From contig NZ_LJCO01000071.1 in assembly GCF_001399675.1 (NCBI RefSeq), forward strand, positions 1-47,798: a DNA stretch of 47,798 nt. The letters run 5' to 3'. A model generated the notes under the pieces. That model ran no database searches. It was not told the origin of the DNA and was given only the letters and a program-made list of their open reading frames with translations. Each line of letters opens with the position of its first letter. Position 1 is the stretch's first letter. The position numbers were made by a program, and so were the translations under genes. The stretch comes from Paenalicyclobacillus ferrooxydans (GTDB lineage Bacteria; Bacillota; Bacilli; Alicyclobacillales; Alicyclobacillaceae). Below are positions 14,103 to 23,306 of this stretch, one piece after another.

Positions 14103-14828
14103 ATGGCTGAAGCACGGGTATTCGTTAAACATCAAAGACGTAACAGTGTCCAGGGTGCCCGACAGTACACAAAATACATTGGTTTTCGTGCGCGCGAACG
14201 TGCGGACGAAGAGCGTGGTTTTTTTAATGAGCGTTTTGACCGTGGGGCCGATTTTGAGACGTTCATCACGAAGATCGAGACTCACCCTGCTTTGCAACAT
14301 GGAGCTACTGTTAAGATGCACGCACTGATTGTATCTATGCGTGGCCGTGACTATGATTCGTTTATTGAAAACGGAGGCAATTACAAGGAATTTGCACGCG
14401 CATTTATGAGGGACCTCGAAGAACGCAAAGGGATGAAGCTAGAGTGGATTGCTGCGGTACATGAGAAGACAGGTCATCCGCATGTACACATACATATCAT
14501 GGGAGTTGGGGCAACTCCGGACGGAAAGAGCAAGCGGGTATATCTCAATAAAACTGACTATGAATGGTCTAGAGACATTCTTGCACAGAAACTAGATGCA
14601 ATTGCTCCCCAAAGGGATTTTCATCAACGCGTCCCTGGGACTCGTCGCACGCACGAACCCACTCCAGAGCGTACTATGGAGCAAACTTTACGATCCATCG
14701 GACGAGATACTTCCTCAGATGCTTCGACTACGGCGCATGCCGTCAAGGGAAACCGAAGACGGCGTGCCCGTCGCGATCAACAACAAAAGCAAATTGCTCG
14801 TGAGACGGATCGCGAGTTAGACCGTTAG
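14103..14828 (+). CDS. Conjugative relaxase (HUH family, MobL/MobP-like)
   Basis: A 241-residue protein, little more than the nicking domain. The metal-binding histidine cluster HEKTGHPHVHIHIMG (residues about 120-134) is the motif III of MOBP/MOBL-type relaxases. The catalytic tyrosine is probably Y22 or Y25 in QYTKYIG near the N-terminus, as in those families. The C-terminal 60 residues are highly basic (RRRRARR) and probably bind DNA. It would nick the transferred strand at the upstream oriT and stay covalently attached to its 5' end. It is short compared with many relaxases, which carry extra helicase or primase domains. A topoisomerase III is encoded elsewhere on the plasmid. Confidence 0.85.
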   Translation: MAEARVFVKHQRRNSVQGARQYTKYIGFRARERADEERGFFNERFDRGADFETFITKIETHPALQHGATVKMHALIVSMRGRDYDSFIENGGNYKEFARAFMRDLEERKGMKLEWIAAVHEKTGHPHVHIHIMGVGATPDGKSKRVYLNKTDYEWSRDILAQKLDAIAPQRDFHQRVPGTRRTHEPTPERTMEQTLRSIGRDTSSDASTTAHAVKGNRRRRARRDQQQKQIARETDRELDR

Positions 14829-14850
14829 TGTTTTTCTTCGTTATGTCTTA

Positions 14851-15183
14851 CTACTGTGATTCCAGGTATCTCAACATGGCTGTCGCCACGAAGCCAAACA
14901 TGTCCAACTCACGTTCTATCACTAAAATCCGCGCCTTCTTATAAACCTCATTTTCTACGGAAAGTGTCCACGCTACCCACGTATCTTTCGGGTATTGGTC
15001 TAGCTCTGTAGCCACAGGTTCTGTGTCGCCGTGTTTAACCGCTTTTACGTGCCTCTCCATTCCTTCCGTCACAAGGTCTCTCAAAGCGATTTCCTTTCGA
15101 CGTTTTACAGATAACATCTTGAATTCTGTAAAAATGTGTTCTGGGACTTTTGCTTTATATAGTTGGTACGTCTTTTCACTCAC
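14851..15183 (-). CDS. Possible tandem ribbon-helix-helix protein
   Basis: A 110-residue minus-strand protein. Both halves show the same strand-helix-helix pattern: YKAKVPEHIFTEFKMLSVKR with a following helix ending in GMERHV, and WTLSVENEVYKKARILVIER with a following helix ending in LRYLES. This suggests two ribbon-helix-helix units in one chain. GTG at 15183 follows GGAGG at seven bases. It is convergent with the relaxase gene and divergent from the Tad operon, so it could repress the Tad promoter in the 138 bases between them. Function is inferred. Confidence 0.55.
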   Translation of the reverse strand: MSEKTYQLYKAKVPEHIFTEFKMLSVKRRKEIALRDLVTEGMERHVKAVKHGDTEPVATELDQYPKDTWVAWTLSVENEVYKKARILVIERELDMFGFVATAMLRYLESQ

Positions 15184-15320
15184 GAGTACGCCTCCTATAT
15201 CCTTGTGGTATAAATTTAACCCAAATTACTTTTGAATCAAAGGTATTTTGTAGTAAAATATCACTGTAACTATTAGTATAGTTTATTCTTTCGTCAAGTC
15301 ACGTCTATGGATGTGGTAAT

Positions 15321-16646
15321 GTGGCCAAAAAATTACTTTTGTTAATGCGAAGTCAGACAGTCTACGCACGTATTCTCAAAGATATTTCAGGACCATATGT
15401 TGCTCCTTTCTTTGCGAGCGAGTCTGAACTCCAGGGTTGGTTACTCCAACAGAGTGAACCACCTGCAGCTGTGCTGCTGGATCGTCATTGGGAATCGCTT
15501 ACGACGACCGAAAGCCTATTGCAACGAATCCAGGCTTCGGTTACATACTTCGACGATTTTGTCCAGGCTGCGTCGTGGCTCAAAGACTCTTTGCCGCTTT
15601 GTTCTGTTGGTGCAGAACCATTTTATCCAGACGACACCAAGATTCCTACTTCCGTTTCCGATGTTTCTGAACATACGGTCAATCCTGCTTCCAAGGATGT
15701 AGCAACTAAGGCTGAAACCTCCGAAGGCAAACTTGGGATTGAGAAGTATTTGAAATCCAGCAAAAGAAAAACTGTTGTTCAAGACGTGTCGAGTTCTGTC
15801 ACTTCGTCGGAGCCAGCAGAGACGCTCTCACTTACACCTTCGGTACGTGTGGTAGAACGAGAGAAGATCGTTGAAAAACCGGTGTACATTCGTGAGCCAG
15901 TTATTCAAACTTTGCGGCCACGTTTGGTAGTTTTCGTAAATCTTTGGCCTGGTTCCGGTTCAACGTTTATTTCTTTCTGTTTGGCACATAGCCTCACCAA
16001 AACTTTGGATGCTGGAAGCGTTTCATTGATTGAATACCCACTCCAGGATGCTAGGTATTGGACGTACTTTCGGTTGTATGAGCGAATTCTTCCCTACACA
16101 CATTGGCTCCAGGACCGGAAGGGGAGTTCTATTTCGATTGAAGGTGTGGAGCTTGTTCCCTTGCCACCGAGCTATACGCCAAAAGCGTATTCGGACGAGG
16201 AAGGTCTTGTCTACATTCATCATCAACTTCGTAAACCGTTTGTCCTAGTTGATGTAGGTTTTAATCTTCAAGACTCCATGCTCCTTGAATCAGCGGACGA
16301 TCTTTTTCTTTTGATGGATTGTGACCCTACGCGTATATTTTCCACGAGCTGGACGGAACAAGCCAACAGCTTCTTGGAACGTTATCCACGTGCACATGTA
16401 ATCCTAAATAAATGGACGCGTCACGTAGATCCCGATGTTCTTACACTTTCTCCTGAGCATCTTTATATTCCTTACCTTCCTCCAGACATCGTTGCAAGGG
16501 CTGCATGGAACGGTACGTTTCCAACAACCGAATCTACGATAGCTGAGGAACTGAAGTTTTTTACCGAACAGTGGATCGACCGATGGGTGCCAAAAGCCCT
16601 GATACGGACTGAGGAAAAACGTAAACCATTTTGGAGGAGGCATTAG
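15321..16646 (+). CDS. TadZ/CpaE-like atypical ParA-family ATPase, first copy
   Basis: A 441-residue protein. The first 110 residues may be a receiver-like domain, followed by a low-complexity linker (about 115-190). A MinD/ParA-like domain follows with VVFVNLWPGSGSTFISFCLA around residues 207-226. The usual KGGVGKTT is replaced by a P-loop without the signature lysines, which is known for TadZ proteins that position the Tad secretion ATPase at the cell pole. The later FVLVDVGFN and VILNKW resemble the Walker B and base-recognition regions. It opens the Tad operon, and a second paralogue follows at 17474. Confidence 0.68.
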   Translation: MAKKLLLLMRSQTVYARILKDISGPYVAPFFASESELQGWLLQQSEPPAAVLLDRHWESLTTTESLLQRIQASVTYFDDFVQAASWLKDSLPLCSVGAEPFYPDDTKIPTSVSDVSEHTVNPASKDVATKAETSEGKLGIEKYLKSSKRKTVVQDVSSSVTSSEPAETLSLTPSVRVVEREKIVEKPVYIREPVIQTLRPRLVVFVNLWPGSGSTFISFCLAHSLTKTLDAGSVSLIEYPLQDARYWTYFRLYERILPYTHWLQDRKGSSISIEGVELVPLPPSYTPKAYSDEEGLVYIHHQLRKPFVLVDVGFNLQDSMLLESADDLFLLMDCDPTRIFSTSWTEQANSFLERYPRAHVILNKWTRHVDPDVLTLSPEHLYIPYLPPDIVARAAWNGTFPTTESTIAEELKFFTEQWIDRWVPKALIRTEEKRKPFWRRH

Positions 16647-16649
16647 TCC

Positions 16650-17453
16650 ATGCAATTACTTGGAGTATCCTTGCCATCGAGAAAGAGGCCGTCTCACCCA
16701 CCAAAAAGCCCTGTTTCGCGGGAGAGAAAACGCATGTGGGTAGGCAATGCGCTTGCCGGTATCTCCTTGGTAGTGTTCGTTGGCGGTGCAGTTGTGTATG
16801 AACAGTATCTATCGCCTATTTTGCAAGACACTACGGTGTGGGTTGCCGCTACGAACATCCCGCCGAATACTCTTCTGACCGCGCACAATGTTAAAACAGA
16901 ACTCGTGCCAAGAAGAATTTTAGAAACCGGAGCGATTACAAACCCTGTGTTTTTGCGTAATAAACGTTCCGCAACGCTATTAGCTGCTAACCAACAGCTC
17001 ACAGCCAAGGACCTTGAAACGAACGCATTAACTCCAGTTGGGAATGAACAAATCTACCCCATTCCCTCGTCGTGGATTTATGCCATTGGGGGAGGAATTC
17101 GTCGTGGTGATTCCGTTTCTATCTATGCCTATCCGAAAAACAATACACCAGGCACGCCGTCTAACTCTTTCAGCACTTCTAAAACCACGACACAGACAGC
17201 AACGTCTTCGAGCCAATCCGTTGCTTCGGTCATCCTTAGCCATGTAGCTGTTGAATATGTACGTAACGGGAGCAACCAAGAGATCACGAATGCCTCTCCC
17301 AACGCCCTTAGCTCTACGAATCCATACGCTCAACAAGAAAATGGCAATGGTACACCGACGACTGTAGACCTTCTCTTAACTCCGGTTCAGTTTCAGCAAC
17401 TGAAGACTTTATCGCTGACCAATCAATTCATCTTTTCCTATCCGAGTAACTAA
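16650..17453 (+). CDS. CpaB/RcpC-like pilus assembly protein (SAF domain)
   Basis: A 267-residue protein. A basic N-terminus is followed by one membrane helix (about 28-50). Then comes a SAF-like domain (VWVAATNIPPNTLLTAHNVK, residues about 63-82, with ATLLAANQQLTAKDLE following), the hallmark of CpaB/RcpC. In Gram-negative Tad systems this protein helps the outer-membrane secretin; in Gram-positive systems its role may be at the cell wall. The C-terminal half has a Ser/Thr/Gln-rich loop. It starts four bases after the preceding gene. Confidence 0.75.
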   Translation: MQLLGVSLPSRKRPSHPPKSPVSRERKRMWVGNALAGISLVVFVGGAVVYEQYLSPILQDTTVWVAATNIPPNTLLTAHNVKTELVPRRILETGAITNPVFLRNKRSATLLAANQQLTAKDLETNALTPVGNEQIYPIPSSWIYAIGGGIRRGDSVSIYAYPKNNTPGTPSNSFSTSKTTTQTATSSSQSVASVILSHVAVEYVRNGSNQEITNASPNALSSTNPYAQQENGNGTPTTVDLLLTPVQFQQLKTLSLTNQFIFSYPSN

Positions 17454-17473
17454 TCCCTAGGAGGGGTTATCTG

Positions 17474-18532
17474 ATGTACTTTGTAACGCACACTGAGCGC
17501 TTTCGTCAGTTTGTTCCAAACGTGTCTGTTGATTCTGTGGCGCAGTTATCCGCTATTCCGGATACAGCTGTAAATGACTTGGTGCTTATCGATTCGGATA
17601 CCGTTTCGACCACTGATCTTTATGAGCATGTTACGACTCATCGCGACTCGAAAATGGTGTATGTTGTGGACCGCATCACTAATCCTGTTCAAGCCATGTC
17701 TACTGCTTTAAAAATTCCTGTGATCACATGGGACGGACTTGTTTCTTATCTTGAAAAGACAGAACGTCACATAGAGAGTCGTCCCGTCGTGACGTTCTTT
17801 GGTGTGCTACCTCAACTTGGGACTACAACTCTTTGTCTTGCCGTTGCTTCAAAGCTTGTGGAGACTTATCGTCTGCGTGTCGGTGTTTTGGGTCTCAACT
17901 TGTACGAGCCTGGTGCGTGGATGATATCTCAGCCATTGCATCACTTAGATGAATTGCAATCTCACTTAAAAGAACGCAGTCTTACTCCCGCCTCTCTCAC
18001 CGAAAACATGTACGAGCTGAAAAGTGGTGTAAGGTACCTCTTCGGTCATCGCAACCAAGCTAGCGCACTCGAAAAGTACACCATCTCCGATATTGCGTAC
18101 TTAATTGAGCAGGCAGAACAGGCTTTTGACCTGGTTATACTCGATGCCGGTAGCGTGTTTAATACACCCGCTGCACTTCAAGCCCTCATCACTGCCACTC
18201 TTCGCTTCGGTGTCATCACGGATCGTATGTATGTAGATCGTAAGTTTCATCAATTCTCTCAATCTATTTTGCGACCACTGGACATCCGTACTGAAGACAT
18301 CTTTTTGATTGGAAACAAGATGCAACAAGCAAATGAACGTACTCTTCTGGCCTACGCGCGCAACTTGAAAGCACAGCCTACGCGCACGTCACTGCCGGAT
18401 GAAACTTTGCTTTTGTACCAAGCGGAACAACACGAAGATGCTATCTCCCGATTCCTTGAAGCCCGTACGGTAGGGGCAGGAATATCTCTTTTAGCCGCAA
18501 TGATTGCCGCGACTTACGGATATGCACAGTAA
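17474..18532 (+). CDS. TadZ/CpaE-like atypical ParA-family ATPase, second copy
   Basis: A 352-residue protein with the same architecture as the 15321 product but a shorter linker: a receiver-like N-terminus, then VVTFFGVLPQLGTTTLCLAV at residues about 105-124. The lysine of the P-loop is again missing (GTTT). FDLVILDAGSVFNTP near 218 is Walker B-like. AGGAGG precedes ATG 17474. Two TadZ-like proteins in one operon might form a heterodimer. Confidence 0.72.
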   Translation: MYFVTHTERFRQFVPNVSVDSVAQLSAIPDTAVNDLVLIDSDTVSTTDLYEHVTTHRDSKMVYVVDRITNPVQAMSTALKIPVITWDGLVSYLEKTERHIESRPVVTFFGVLPQLGTTTLCLAVASKLVETYRLRVGVLGLNLYEPGAWMISQPLHHLDELQSHLKERSLTPASLTENMYELKSGVRYLFGHRNQASALEKYTISDIAYLIEQAEQAFDLVILDAGSVFNTPAALQALITATLRFGVITDRMYVDRKFHQFSQSILRPLDIRTEDIFLIGNKMQQANERTLLAYARNLKAQPTRTSLPDETLLLYQAEQHEDAISRFLEARTVGAGISLLAAMIAATYGYAQ

Positions 18533-18546
18533 AGGAGGATCACTGC

Positions 18547-20028
18547 GTGGATAAGCATGCACTATTGGCCGCTCTTTCTGCTCCAAATCGTTTTCTCGCC
18601 AATGAGTGGTTATCGAGTAGAGAGCATAAACGCATACGACAAGGCCATCACTACGCATTCGACGCTGTTTGCAAGGTTGTAGACCGGCATTTATTGACAT
18701 TGTTTGAACGCAATCATAAGGAGTATTCGGAACGGCAGAGTCAGGCATTGCTTGGCGAACCTACAGCGGTTGCTTACTTTGAAGAGCAAATCTCGCTCTT
18801 CTTGCGCGAACAGCCACAGTACCAAACTGACGATTATCCTGAGTACTACGAGAGCCTTCCGGAAGCACTCTTCCAGACCATCCTTGGGTTTGGACCTATG
18901 TCAGTATGGTTTAAGAATCCCACCGAGAGTGCGGTTATTAATGGTACTTCCGTTTTGTTTGAGAAGACCGGAGGTCGCAAAGAGCTACAGCCTTTTTCCT
19001 ATCGCTCGGTGGATGATGTGCGCCGCATGATTCGTAACTTAGAGTCTCGCCAGCCCTACGCACAGCATAATGATTTTAACCCGACAGTTTCTATTGAGAT
19101 GCTGGACGGGACTCGCGTGCAGGTTTTTGACCGCCCACTGGTGGACGAGCCATATGTGGTTTTCCGACAGTACACCATGAAAGACTACACGTTTTCTGGA
19201 CAGGCCAAAAGACGCACTATCCCCGACGATGCTGTGCGTTTCTGGAACATACTTGGACGCTTACCTCTGAACAACGTCATTGTCGGTCCAGTGAAATCCG
19301 GTAAAACTACATTTTTGAAAACGATAGTTGGTACTCGTGACCCAGACCTTCTCGTTGTCACTGTAGAAACCGATTCAGCAGAGGTCCGGCTACGCCAGGC
19401 CTTTCCGGATCGACACGCTTTCATTGTCCCGATTGTTGCCACACTGAAACAACAGCGTGAGTTGGTTCCTGACCTTCTGCGTTCGGACGCAGCTTACTTC
19501 GTCATTCCGGAAGTCAGAAGTGGTGAATTAGAGCTTGTTCTTGAAAGTAAGTCGAAGGGGAAATTTACGCTTACGACTTACCACGGCCATGCAGCTCCCG
19601 AACAAATCCCAACCGAGTTTGCCAACCAAAGTCTGAAGGACTATCCGGAACGTGAGTGGAACGCGGAATATCGTCGTGCTGCGAAGGCTTTAGATATTGT
19701 TATTTCAATCTACGAGGTTGAAGAGGGTCCGGATCGGGGGCGAAAGGTGGTGGATCATGTCTACGCGTTTCACTGGGACGACCCTACTCAAACCCTACAC
19801 ATGGTACCTTTGGTGACTTATCGTCGTGAACATGATGATTGGGTTTACAATCCCCACATTTCTGAAACTATCGCCACACGACTTCGGAAGTACAATCCGG
19901 AGTTGTTGGAGACCTTTATCAACGAATTGGAAACTTTGGCTACTTTACATCCTGATCACACCTCTAGTGTGACATCTCCTATGTATGAAGGAAGGAGTGA
20001 CCTTGAATGCGAATCCTCGCAGCTCTGA
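18547..20028 (+). CDS. tadA: Tad pilus assembly ATPase (TadA/CpaF, VirB11-like)
   Basis: A 493-residue protein. The secretion-ATPase core has Walker A NVIVGPVKSGKTTFLK near residue 243-258. It is followed by an aspartate-box-like segment (VTVETDSAEVRLRQ), a Walker B region AAYFVIPEVRSGELEL, and a histidine box TTYHGHA. These are the elements of the CpaF/TadA type II/IV secretion ATPases that power Tad pilus assembly. GTG at 18547 follows AAGGAGG. Its 3' end overlaps tadB by 22 bases. Confidence 0.88.
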   Translation: MDKHALLAALSAPNRFLANEWLSSREHKRIRQGHHYAFDAVCKVVDRHLLTLFERNHKEYSERQSQALLGEPTAVAYFEEQISLFLREQPQYQTDDYPEYYESLPEALFQTILGFGPMSVWFKNPTESAVINGTSVLFEKTGGRKELQPFSYRSVDDVRRMIRNLESRQPYAQHNDFNPTVSIEMLDGTRVQVFDRPLVDEPYVVFRQYTMKDYTFSGQAKRRTIPDDAVRFWNILGRLPLNNVIVGPVKSGKTTFLKTIVGTRDPDLLVVTVETDSAEVRLRQAFPDRHAFIVPIVATLKQQRELVPDLLRSDAAYFVIPEVRSGELELVLESKSKGKFTLTTYHGHAAPEQIPTEFANQSLKDYPEREWNAEYRRAAKALDIVISIYEVEEGPDRGRKVVDHVYAFHWDDPTQTLHMVPLVTYRREHDDWVYNPHISETIATRLRKYNPELLETFINELETLATLHPDHTSSVTSPMYEGRSDLECESSQL

Positions 20029-20996
20029 TACGACTTATTATATATGTCGGTATTTTTGCGAGCCTTGCGTATCTCTTCCGGTCTTCTCTTCGAACCACTT
20101 ACACGGTTATGAGACAGCGTGTATATGGTCTTGCTCAACGGCGACAACTCTCCCGTTCCAGTGGGCATGTCATTGTTGAAGACCCTCTCTTAGTACCGTT
20201 GAATCGACGGAGAACTTTTCAAACCCATATCACGGATTTACTAGAAGCGACTTTTGTCCAAAGTGTCTCCCGTCAACGTACATTTCGACGGTTTGTGGAA
20301 GTGAGTGTCGGTACCGGCCTAGGCCTTTACCTTCTCGTGTACTTTGCGACAGCTCACTTTCTTGTAGGGATACCGTTTGGTGTAATTGGTGTCCTGCTTC
20401 CTTACGGTGCACTGAGCATTTATAAGTACCGTTTGAGTATCCGTAACAGTTATGACATTGCAGAACCCATTACCCTGCTTGCCCAGAAGTACGGTCGTCA
20501 CAACCACAAAATGCTTGTGGCTTTACACGAAACTTTGAATGACCTCTCAAATTCTCCGATTCGTAAAGCCTTATCGCGTTTGATTGTTCGCTTGGAGCGC
20601 TATACGAGTGAAGAAGAACTACTCGATGCTATTGACAGTTTTAATATTCAAGCCGGTACTACGTGGGCCATGCGGCTTTCTTCGTTAATTTTCGCGGGTG
20701 TGCAACGTCTCGATGTGAACACTGCACTCAATGAACTTTCTGACCAGTTCACAAATGTCCGTAACGTCTTGCAAGAGGAAAAAGCAACACGGACGGATAC
20801 CATGCTTCTAGGTGTAGCTCCAATCCCTGTTTTCTTAGGAGGTCTTTACATGACCTATGCCCTCGTCACTCACAATGCGCTGCGTTTACTTCTCACGAAC
20901 TCTCGTGGACGCATGTCTCTGCTTATTGCCCTCGTTGCTGCCATCATTGCTCCGATTATCGCTTTAACCTTCTACAAGCCGAAACAGGATCTTTAA
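20007..20996 (+). CDS. tadB: Tad inner-membrane platform protein TadB
   Basis: A 329-residue protein with membrane segments near the N-terminus (about 5-25), at about 100-145, and two at the C-terminus (about 268-325). The cytoplasmic loop between them contains the T2SF (GspF-like) domain (HNHKMLVALHETLNDL to GVQRLDVNTALNELSDQF). TadB and TadC form the platform that receives the TadA ATPase. The start overlaps tadA, indicating coupling. Confidence 0.8.
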   Translation: MRILAALIRLIIYVGIFASLAYLFRSSLRTTYTVMRQRVYGLAQRRQLSRSSGHVIVEDPLLVPLNRRRTFQTHITDLLEATFVQSVSRQRTFRRFVEVSVGTGLGLYLLVYFATAHFLVGIPFGVIGVLLPYGALSIYKYRLSIRNSYDIAEPITLLAQKYGRHNHKMLVALHETLNDLSNSPIRKALSRLIVRLERYTSEEELLDAIDSFNIQAGTTWAMRLSSLIFAGVQRLDVNTALNELSDQFTNVRNVLQEEKATRTDTMLLGVAPIPVFLGGLYMTYALVTHNALRLLLTNSRGRMSLLIALVAAIIAPIIALTFYKPKQDL

Positions 20997-21008
20997 GGGG
21001 GGATTTTT

Positions 21009-21866
21009 GTGGGACTTGTATTCACCACGCTACTCATTATCGGTGTGATCGTGAGCGTTGTTTTGTATGTGCGAACTCACTCTAGTGAAACCTTTCGCGT
21101 CACCGCTCGTGCGCGACTTTTAAATCAGTGGAAAACTGTACAGATCAAAACGTCCGAGGCTTTGCACGATGCGGGTGTGCAGCAAGCTTTTCGTAATGCA
21201 GGGCTCTCCGTTTCGGCGCAAACGTATTACATCGTTCGTGCGGGCCTCTCTTTGCTTGGTTTATATTATGGGATTTATACCTATTACCACTCAGGAAATC
21301 CATTTGTGCTGGTCGCTCCAATCGCCGTATGGCTTCTTTTGGGCTACAAACGTCCGTGGGCTATCTATTGGTTACTCTTAACGCTTGCCAAACAACGTCA
21401 GCAACAACAGGCTCAAGACCTCTTCAGGCTCGTTGCACACGTCAAACAGGAGCTTGAACTACGCATCAATCATCACTACAGTGTACGCGAAATTGTCGCA
21501 CGCGCTGCGCCTGGTGTTCCTCGTCTGCGTGCTCCAATACTTCGCTTGGTAACATTCTGGCCGCAAGACCCAAAAGCGGCTCTCCTTCGGTTTGCGGAAG
21601 AAGTGACATCTACGCACACCATGCCTTTTGTTATGGCGCTCTTAACGATTGATGAAAGTAATCCTGAAGTTGGGTTTCCCGCGCTACAAAACATCTATGA
21701 CCAGTTCGAAAAGGATCTCGTGTCAGGATTTCACTCGCGTATTAAACTCCGTGACCTTGTCGTATTTAGCCTATCGTGGCTCTTTATCTTTCTCGCTGCG
21801 TGGCCGACCCTCAACGTATTCTTGCTCTACACACAAAGTCTACTTAAGTTCTCCTTGATGTCATGA
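21009..21866 (+). CDS. tadC: Tad inner-membrane platform protein TadC
   Basis: A 285-residue protein with an N-terminal helix, a pair of helices around residues 78-120, a GspF-like cytoplasmic domain (AQDLFRLVAHVKQELELRIN to DESNPEVGFPALQNIYDQFE), and a C-terminal helix (LVVFSLSWLFIFLAAWPTLN). GTG at 21009 follows GGGG. It directly follows tadB, the usual order. Confidence 0.78.
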   Translation: MGLVFTTLLIIGVIVSVVLYVRTHSSETFRVTARARLLNQWKTVQIKTSEALHDAGVQQAFRNAGLSVSAQTYYIVRAGLSLLGLYYGIYTYYHSGNPFVLVAPIAVWLLLGYKRPWAIYWLLLTLAKQRQQQQAQDLFRLVAHVKQELELRINHHYSVREIVARAAPGVPRLRAPILRLVTFWPQDPKAALLRFAEEVTSTHTMPFVMALLTIDESNPEVGFPALQNIYDQFEKDLVSGFHSRIKLRDLVVFSLSWLFIFLAAWPTLNVFLLYTQSLLKFSLMS

Positions 21867-21921
21867 ATTAACCTTGCTTAAATATTCGTATATGTTTAAA
21901 CTATACATCGAAAGGGTTGGC

Positions 21922-22068
21922 GTGTTGAAATTACTCATTACCGCAATCCTTCTTCTCGCTCTTTTTGTGGTTGTGTTCAGCAATGCGTTTCGTCCTGCGT
22001 ATCACAATGCACAACAAAAGTCTTTGGAGTATGGTCAGCAAGTGATTCAACACAAATTTTCTTACTAG
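21922..22068 (+). CDS. Small Tad-associated membrane peptide, possible pilin
   Basis: A 48-residue peptide with an N-terminal hydrophobic helix (MLKLLITAILLLALFVVVFS) and a polar tail with QQKSLEY. GTG at 21922 follows AAAGGG. Size, hydrophobic start and location right after tadC fit a minor pilin of Flp type, but a clear prepilin peptidase site (G before the helix) is not visible. Confidence 0.55.
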   Translation: MLKLLITAILLLALFVVVFSNAFRPAYHNAQQKSLEYGQQVIQHKFSY

Positions 22069-22080
22069 GGGGATATTCGA

Positions 22081-22236
22081 ATGAGAGCATTAGTATCAGG
22101 CGTTCTATTAGCAGCTATTGCAGTAGCCGTGGTTTTAACGGTTGGTAAGCCGTTTTTTGACAACACGGCGGGTGCTACAGCCAATTCGGCAAATAGTGCG
22201 ATTACGACGGAGACATCCAACATCGTCGCTCCTTGA
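22081..22236 (+). CDS. Small pilin-like peptide (candidate Flp major pilin)
   Basis: A 51-residue ORF with a strong GGGGG ribosome site eight bases before ATG 22081. It has a hydrophobic helix (ALVSGVLLAAIAVAVVLTVG) and a Thr/Ser/Ala-rich tail, much like Flp pilins of 50-60 residues. It lies between tadC and the TadE-like genes. If mature pilin is made from it, the cleavage would be near the N-terminus, but the usual G-[X]4-EY signature is absent. Confidence 0.6.
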   Translation: MRALVSGVLLAAIAVAVVLTVGKPFFDNTAGATANSANSAITTETSNIVAP

Positions 22237-22264
22237 GTTGTGGTAAGGCTAGGAGGTACCACCC

Positions 22265-22642
22265 ATGCGTGACCTGATCGCCGCAATCCTATTATCCATC
22301 TTTTTGTACTTCTTCGCGTGGCAACCGTTTCAGGACGAGCTCAACGCGAACAAGTCTCTGTTAATCCAGAATATCGTTCATAACTCACTCTCTCAGGCGT
22401 CCGTTACAACTGGGTATTTTACTACTTCTGACCTGTTGTCCATTCAGGCAGAAGTGGCGAATGACCTAGGTTACCCGACCTCTGAAGTGACCGTTATAGG
22501 GACAACCACCCCGCAAACGAGGGGTGGCCTTTTATCACTGACGATCAGTGTTCCAACGTCGCTTACATTTGTACATATTCCATCCACCGAGGTTGTTCCA
22601 ATCACGCAAAGTGAAACCGCTATGTCCGAGGTTCTGCAATGA
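22265..22642 (+). CDS. TadE-like pseudopilin
   Basis: A 125-residue protein with an N-terminal helix (MRDLIAAILLSIFLYFFAW) and a beta-rich extracellular part. It resembles TadE-type minor pilins in size and shape. AGGAGG precedes ATG 22265. Its stop overlaps the next start (ATGA). Confidence 0.6.
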   Translation: MRDLIAAILLSIFLYFFAWQPFQDELNANKSLLIQNIVHNSLSQASVTTGYFTTSDLLSIQAEVANDLGYPTSEVTVIGTTTPQTRGGLLSLTISVPTSLTFVHIPSTEVVPITQSETAMSEVLQ

Positions 22643-23139
22643 AGTGGCTGGTGGCTGGTATCTTCCTTGCCGTTTTTTCCATCATGATTCACGTCGCTAT
22701 TTTGAGTAATGCGGTTGCACAACACGCAGATGAACAATTGCACTATACCTTGGAGTCGGCTACACATGCCGCAGTGTTAATGGTGGTGCCATCTAGTGTC
22801 AGTGATGGTGATATTACATATGATCAGACGAAGGCCAATGATATATTTCGTCAGATTGTCGCTACTAATTTAGCGTTAAATCCAACGACTCTCGCCCCGT
22901 TGCCAAACAGTCCCTATCAAAGCCCTCTCGTGATTGATTCCGAGGCATTTATCGACTACAGCGACGTGAGCAGCTTTCCTTACGTATATAAGAACCCTAC
23001 GTATGGGATTGACGTGACACTACATGGACCCGCGGTTGTCTATGTTGTGCAGATACCGATACCTAGAGCATTTAATGCATCACTGGCCTACCCTATCAGA
23101 TGGACCGTTATCCAAGCATATCCGTACGCAGCTCCATAG
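22639..23139 (+). CDS. TadF/TadE-like pseudopilin
   Basis: A 166-residue protein with an N-terminal hydrophobic helix (WLVAGIFLAVFSIMIHVAIL) and an extracellular part with many aromatic and Pro residues. It is translationally coupled to the preceding pseudopilin by a four-base overlap. Its stop codon is immediately followed by type I element copy F. Confidence 0.6.
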   Translation: MKWLVAGIFLAVFSIMIHVAILSNAVAQHADEQLHYTLESATHAAVLMVVPSSVSDGDITYDQTKANDIFRQIVATNLALNPTTLAPLPNSPYQSPLVIDSEAFIDYSDVSSFPYVYKNPTYGIDVTLHGPAVVYVVQIPIPRAFNASLAYPIRWTVIQAYPYAAP

Positions 23140-23285
23140 GTCTCGTGCTTGGGGAGTCGGTGCCAGCGCCCTTAGGCTATCATGGCCTTCCCACCGTGCA
23201 AGGGACGCTACGCTTTGCACCCTTGCACGGGTCCCGCGTCCATGATTTTTCCGCCTCAGGCGGCACCCGCAGGGCCGCACGAGAC
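23140..23285 (+). repeat. Type I leader element, copy F (subtype c, short)
   Basis: A 146-bp copy that starts at the base after a stop codon and has no separate terminator. Perfect GTCTCGTGC / GCACGAGAC ends and a perfect ATCATGG / CCATGAT arm. The apical part is replaced by an 11-pair hairpin, CCGTGCAAGGG with CCCTTGCACGG. The conserved GAGTCGGTGCC and TGATTTTTCCGCCTCAGG are kept. It separates the pilus genes from the secreted proteins. Confidence 0.88.
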
Positions 23286-23306
23286 ATTACACAAGGAGGG
23301 GTTTTG

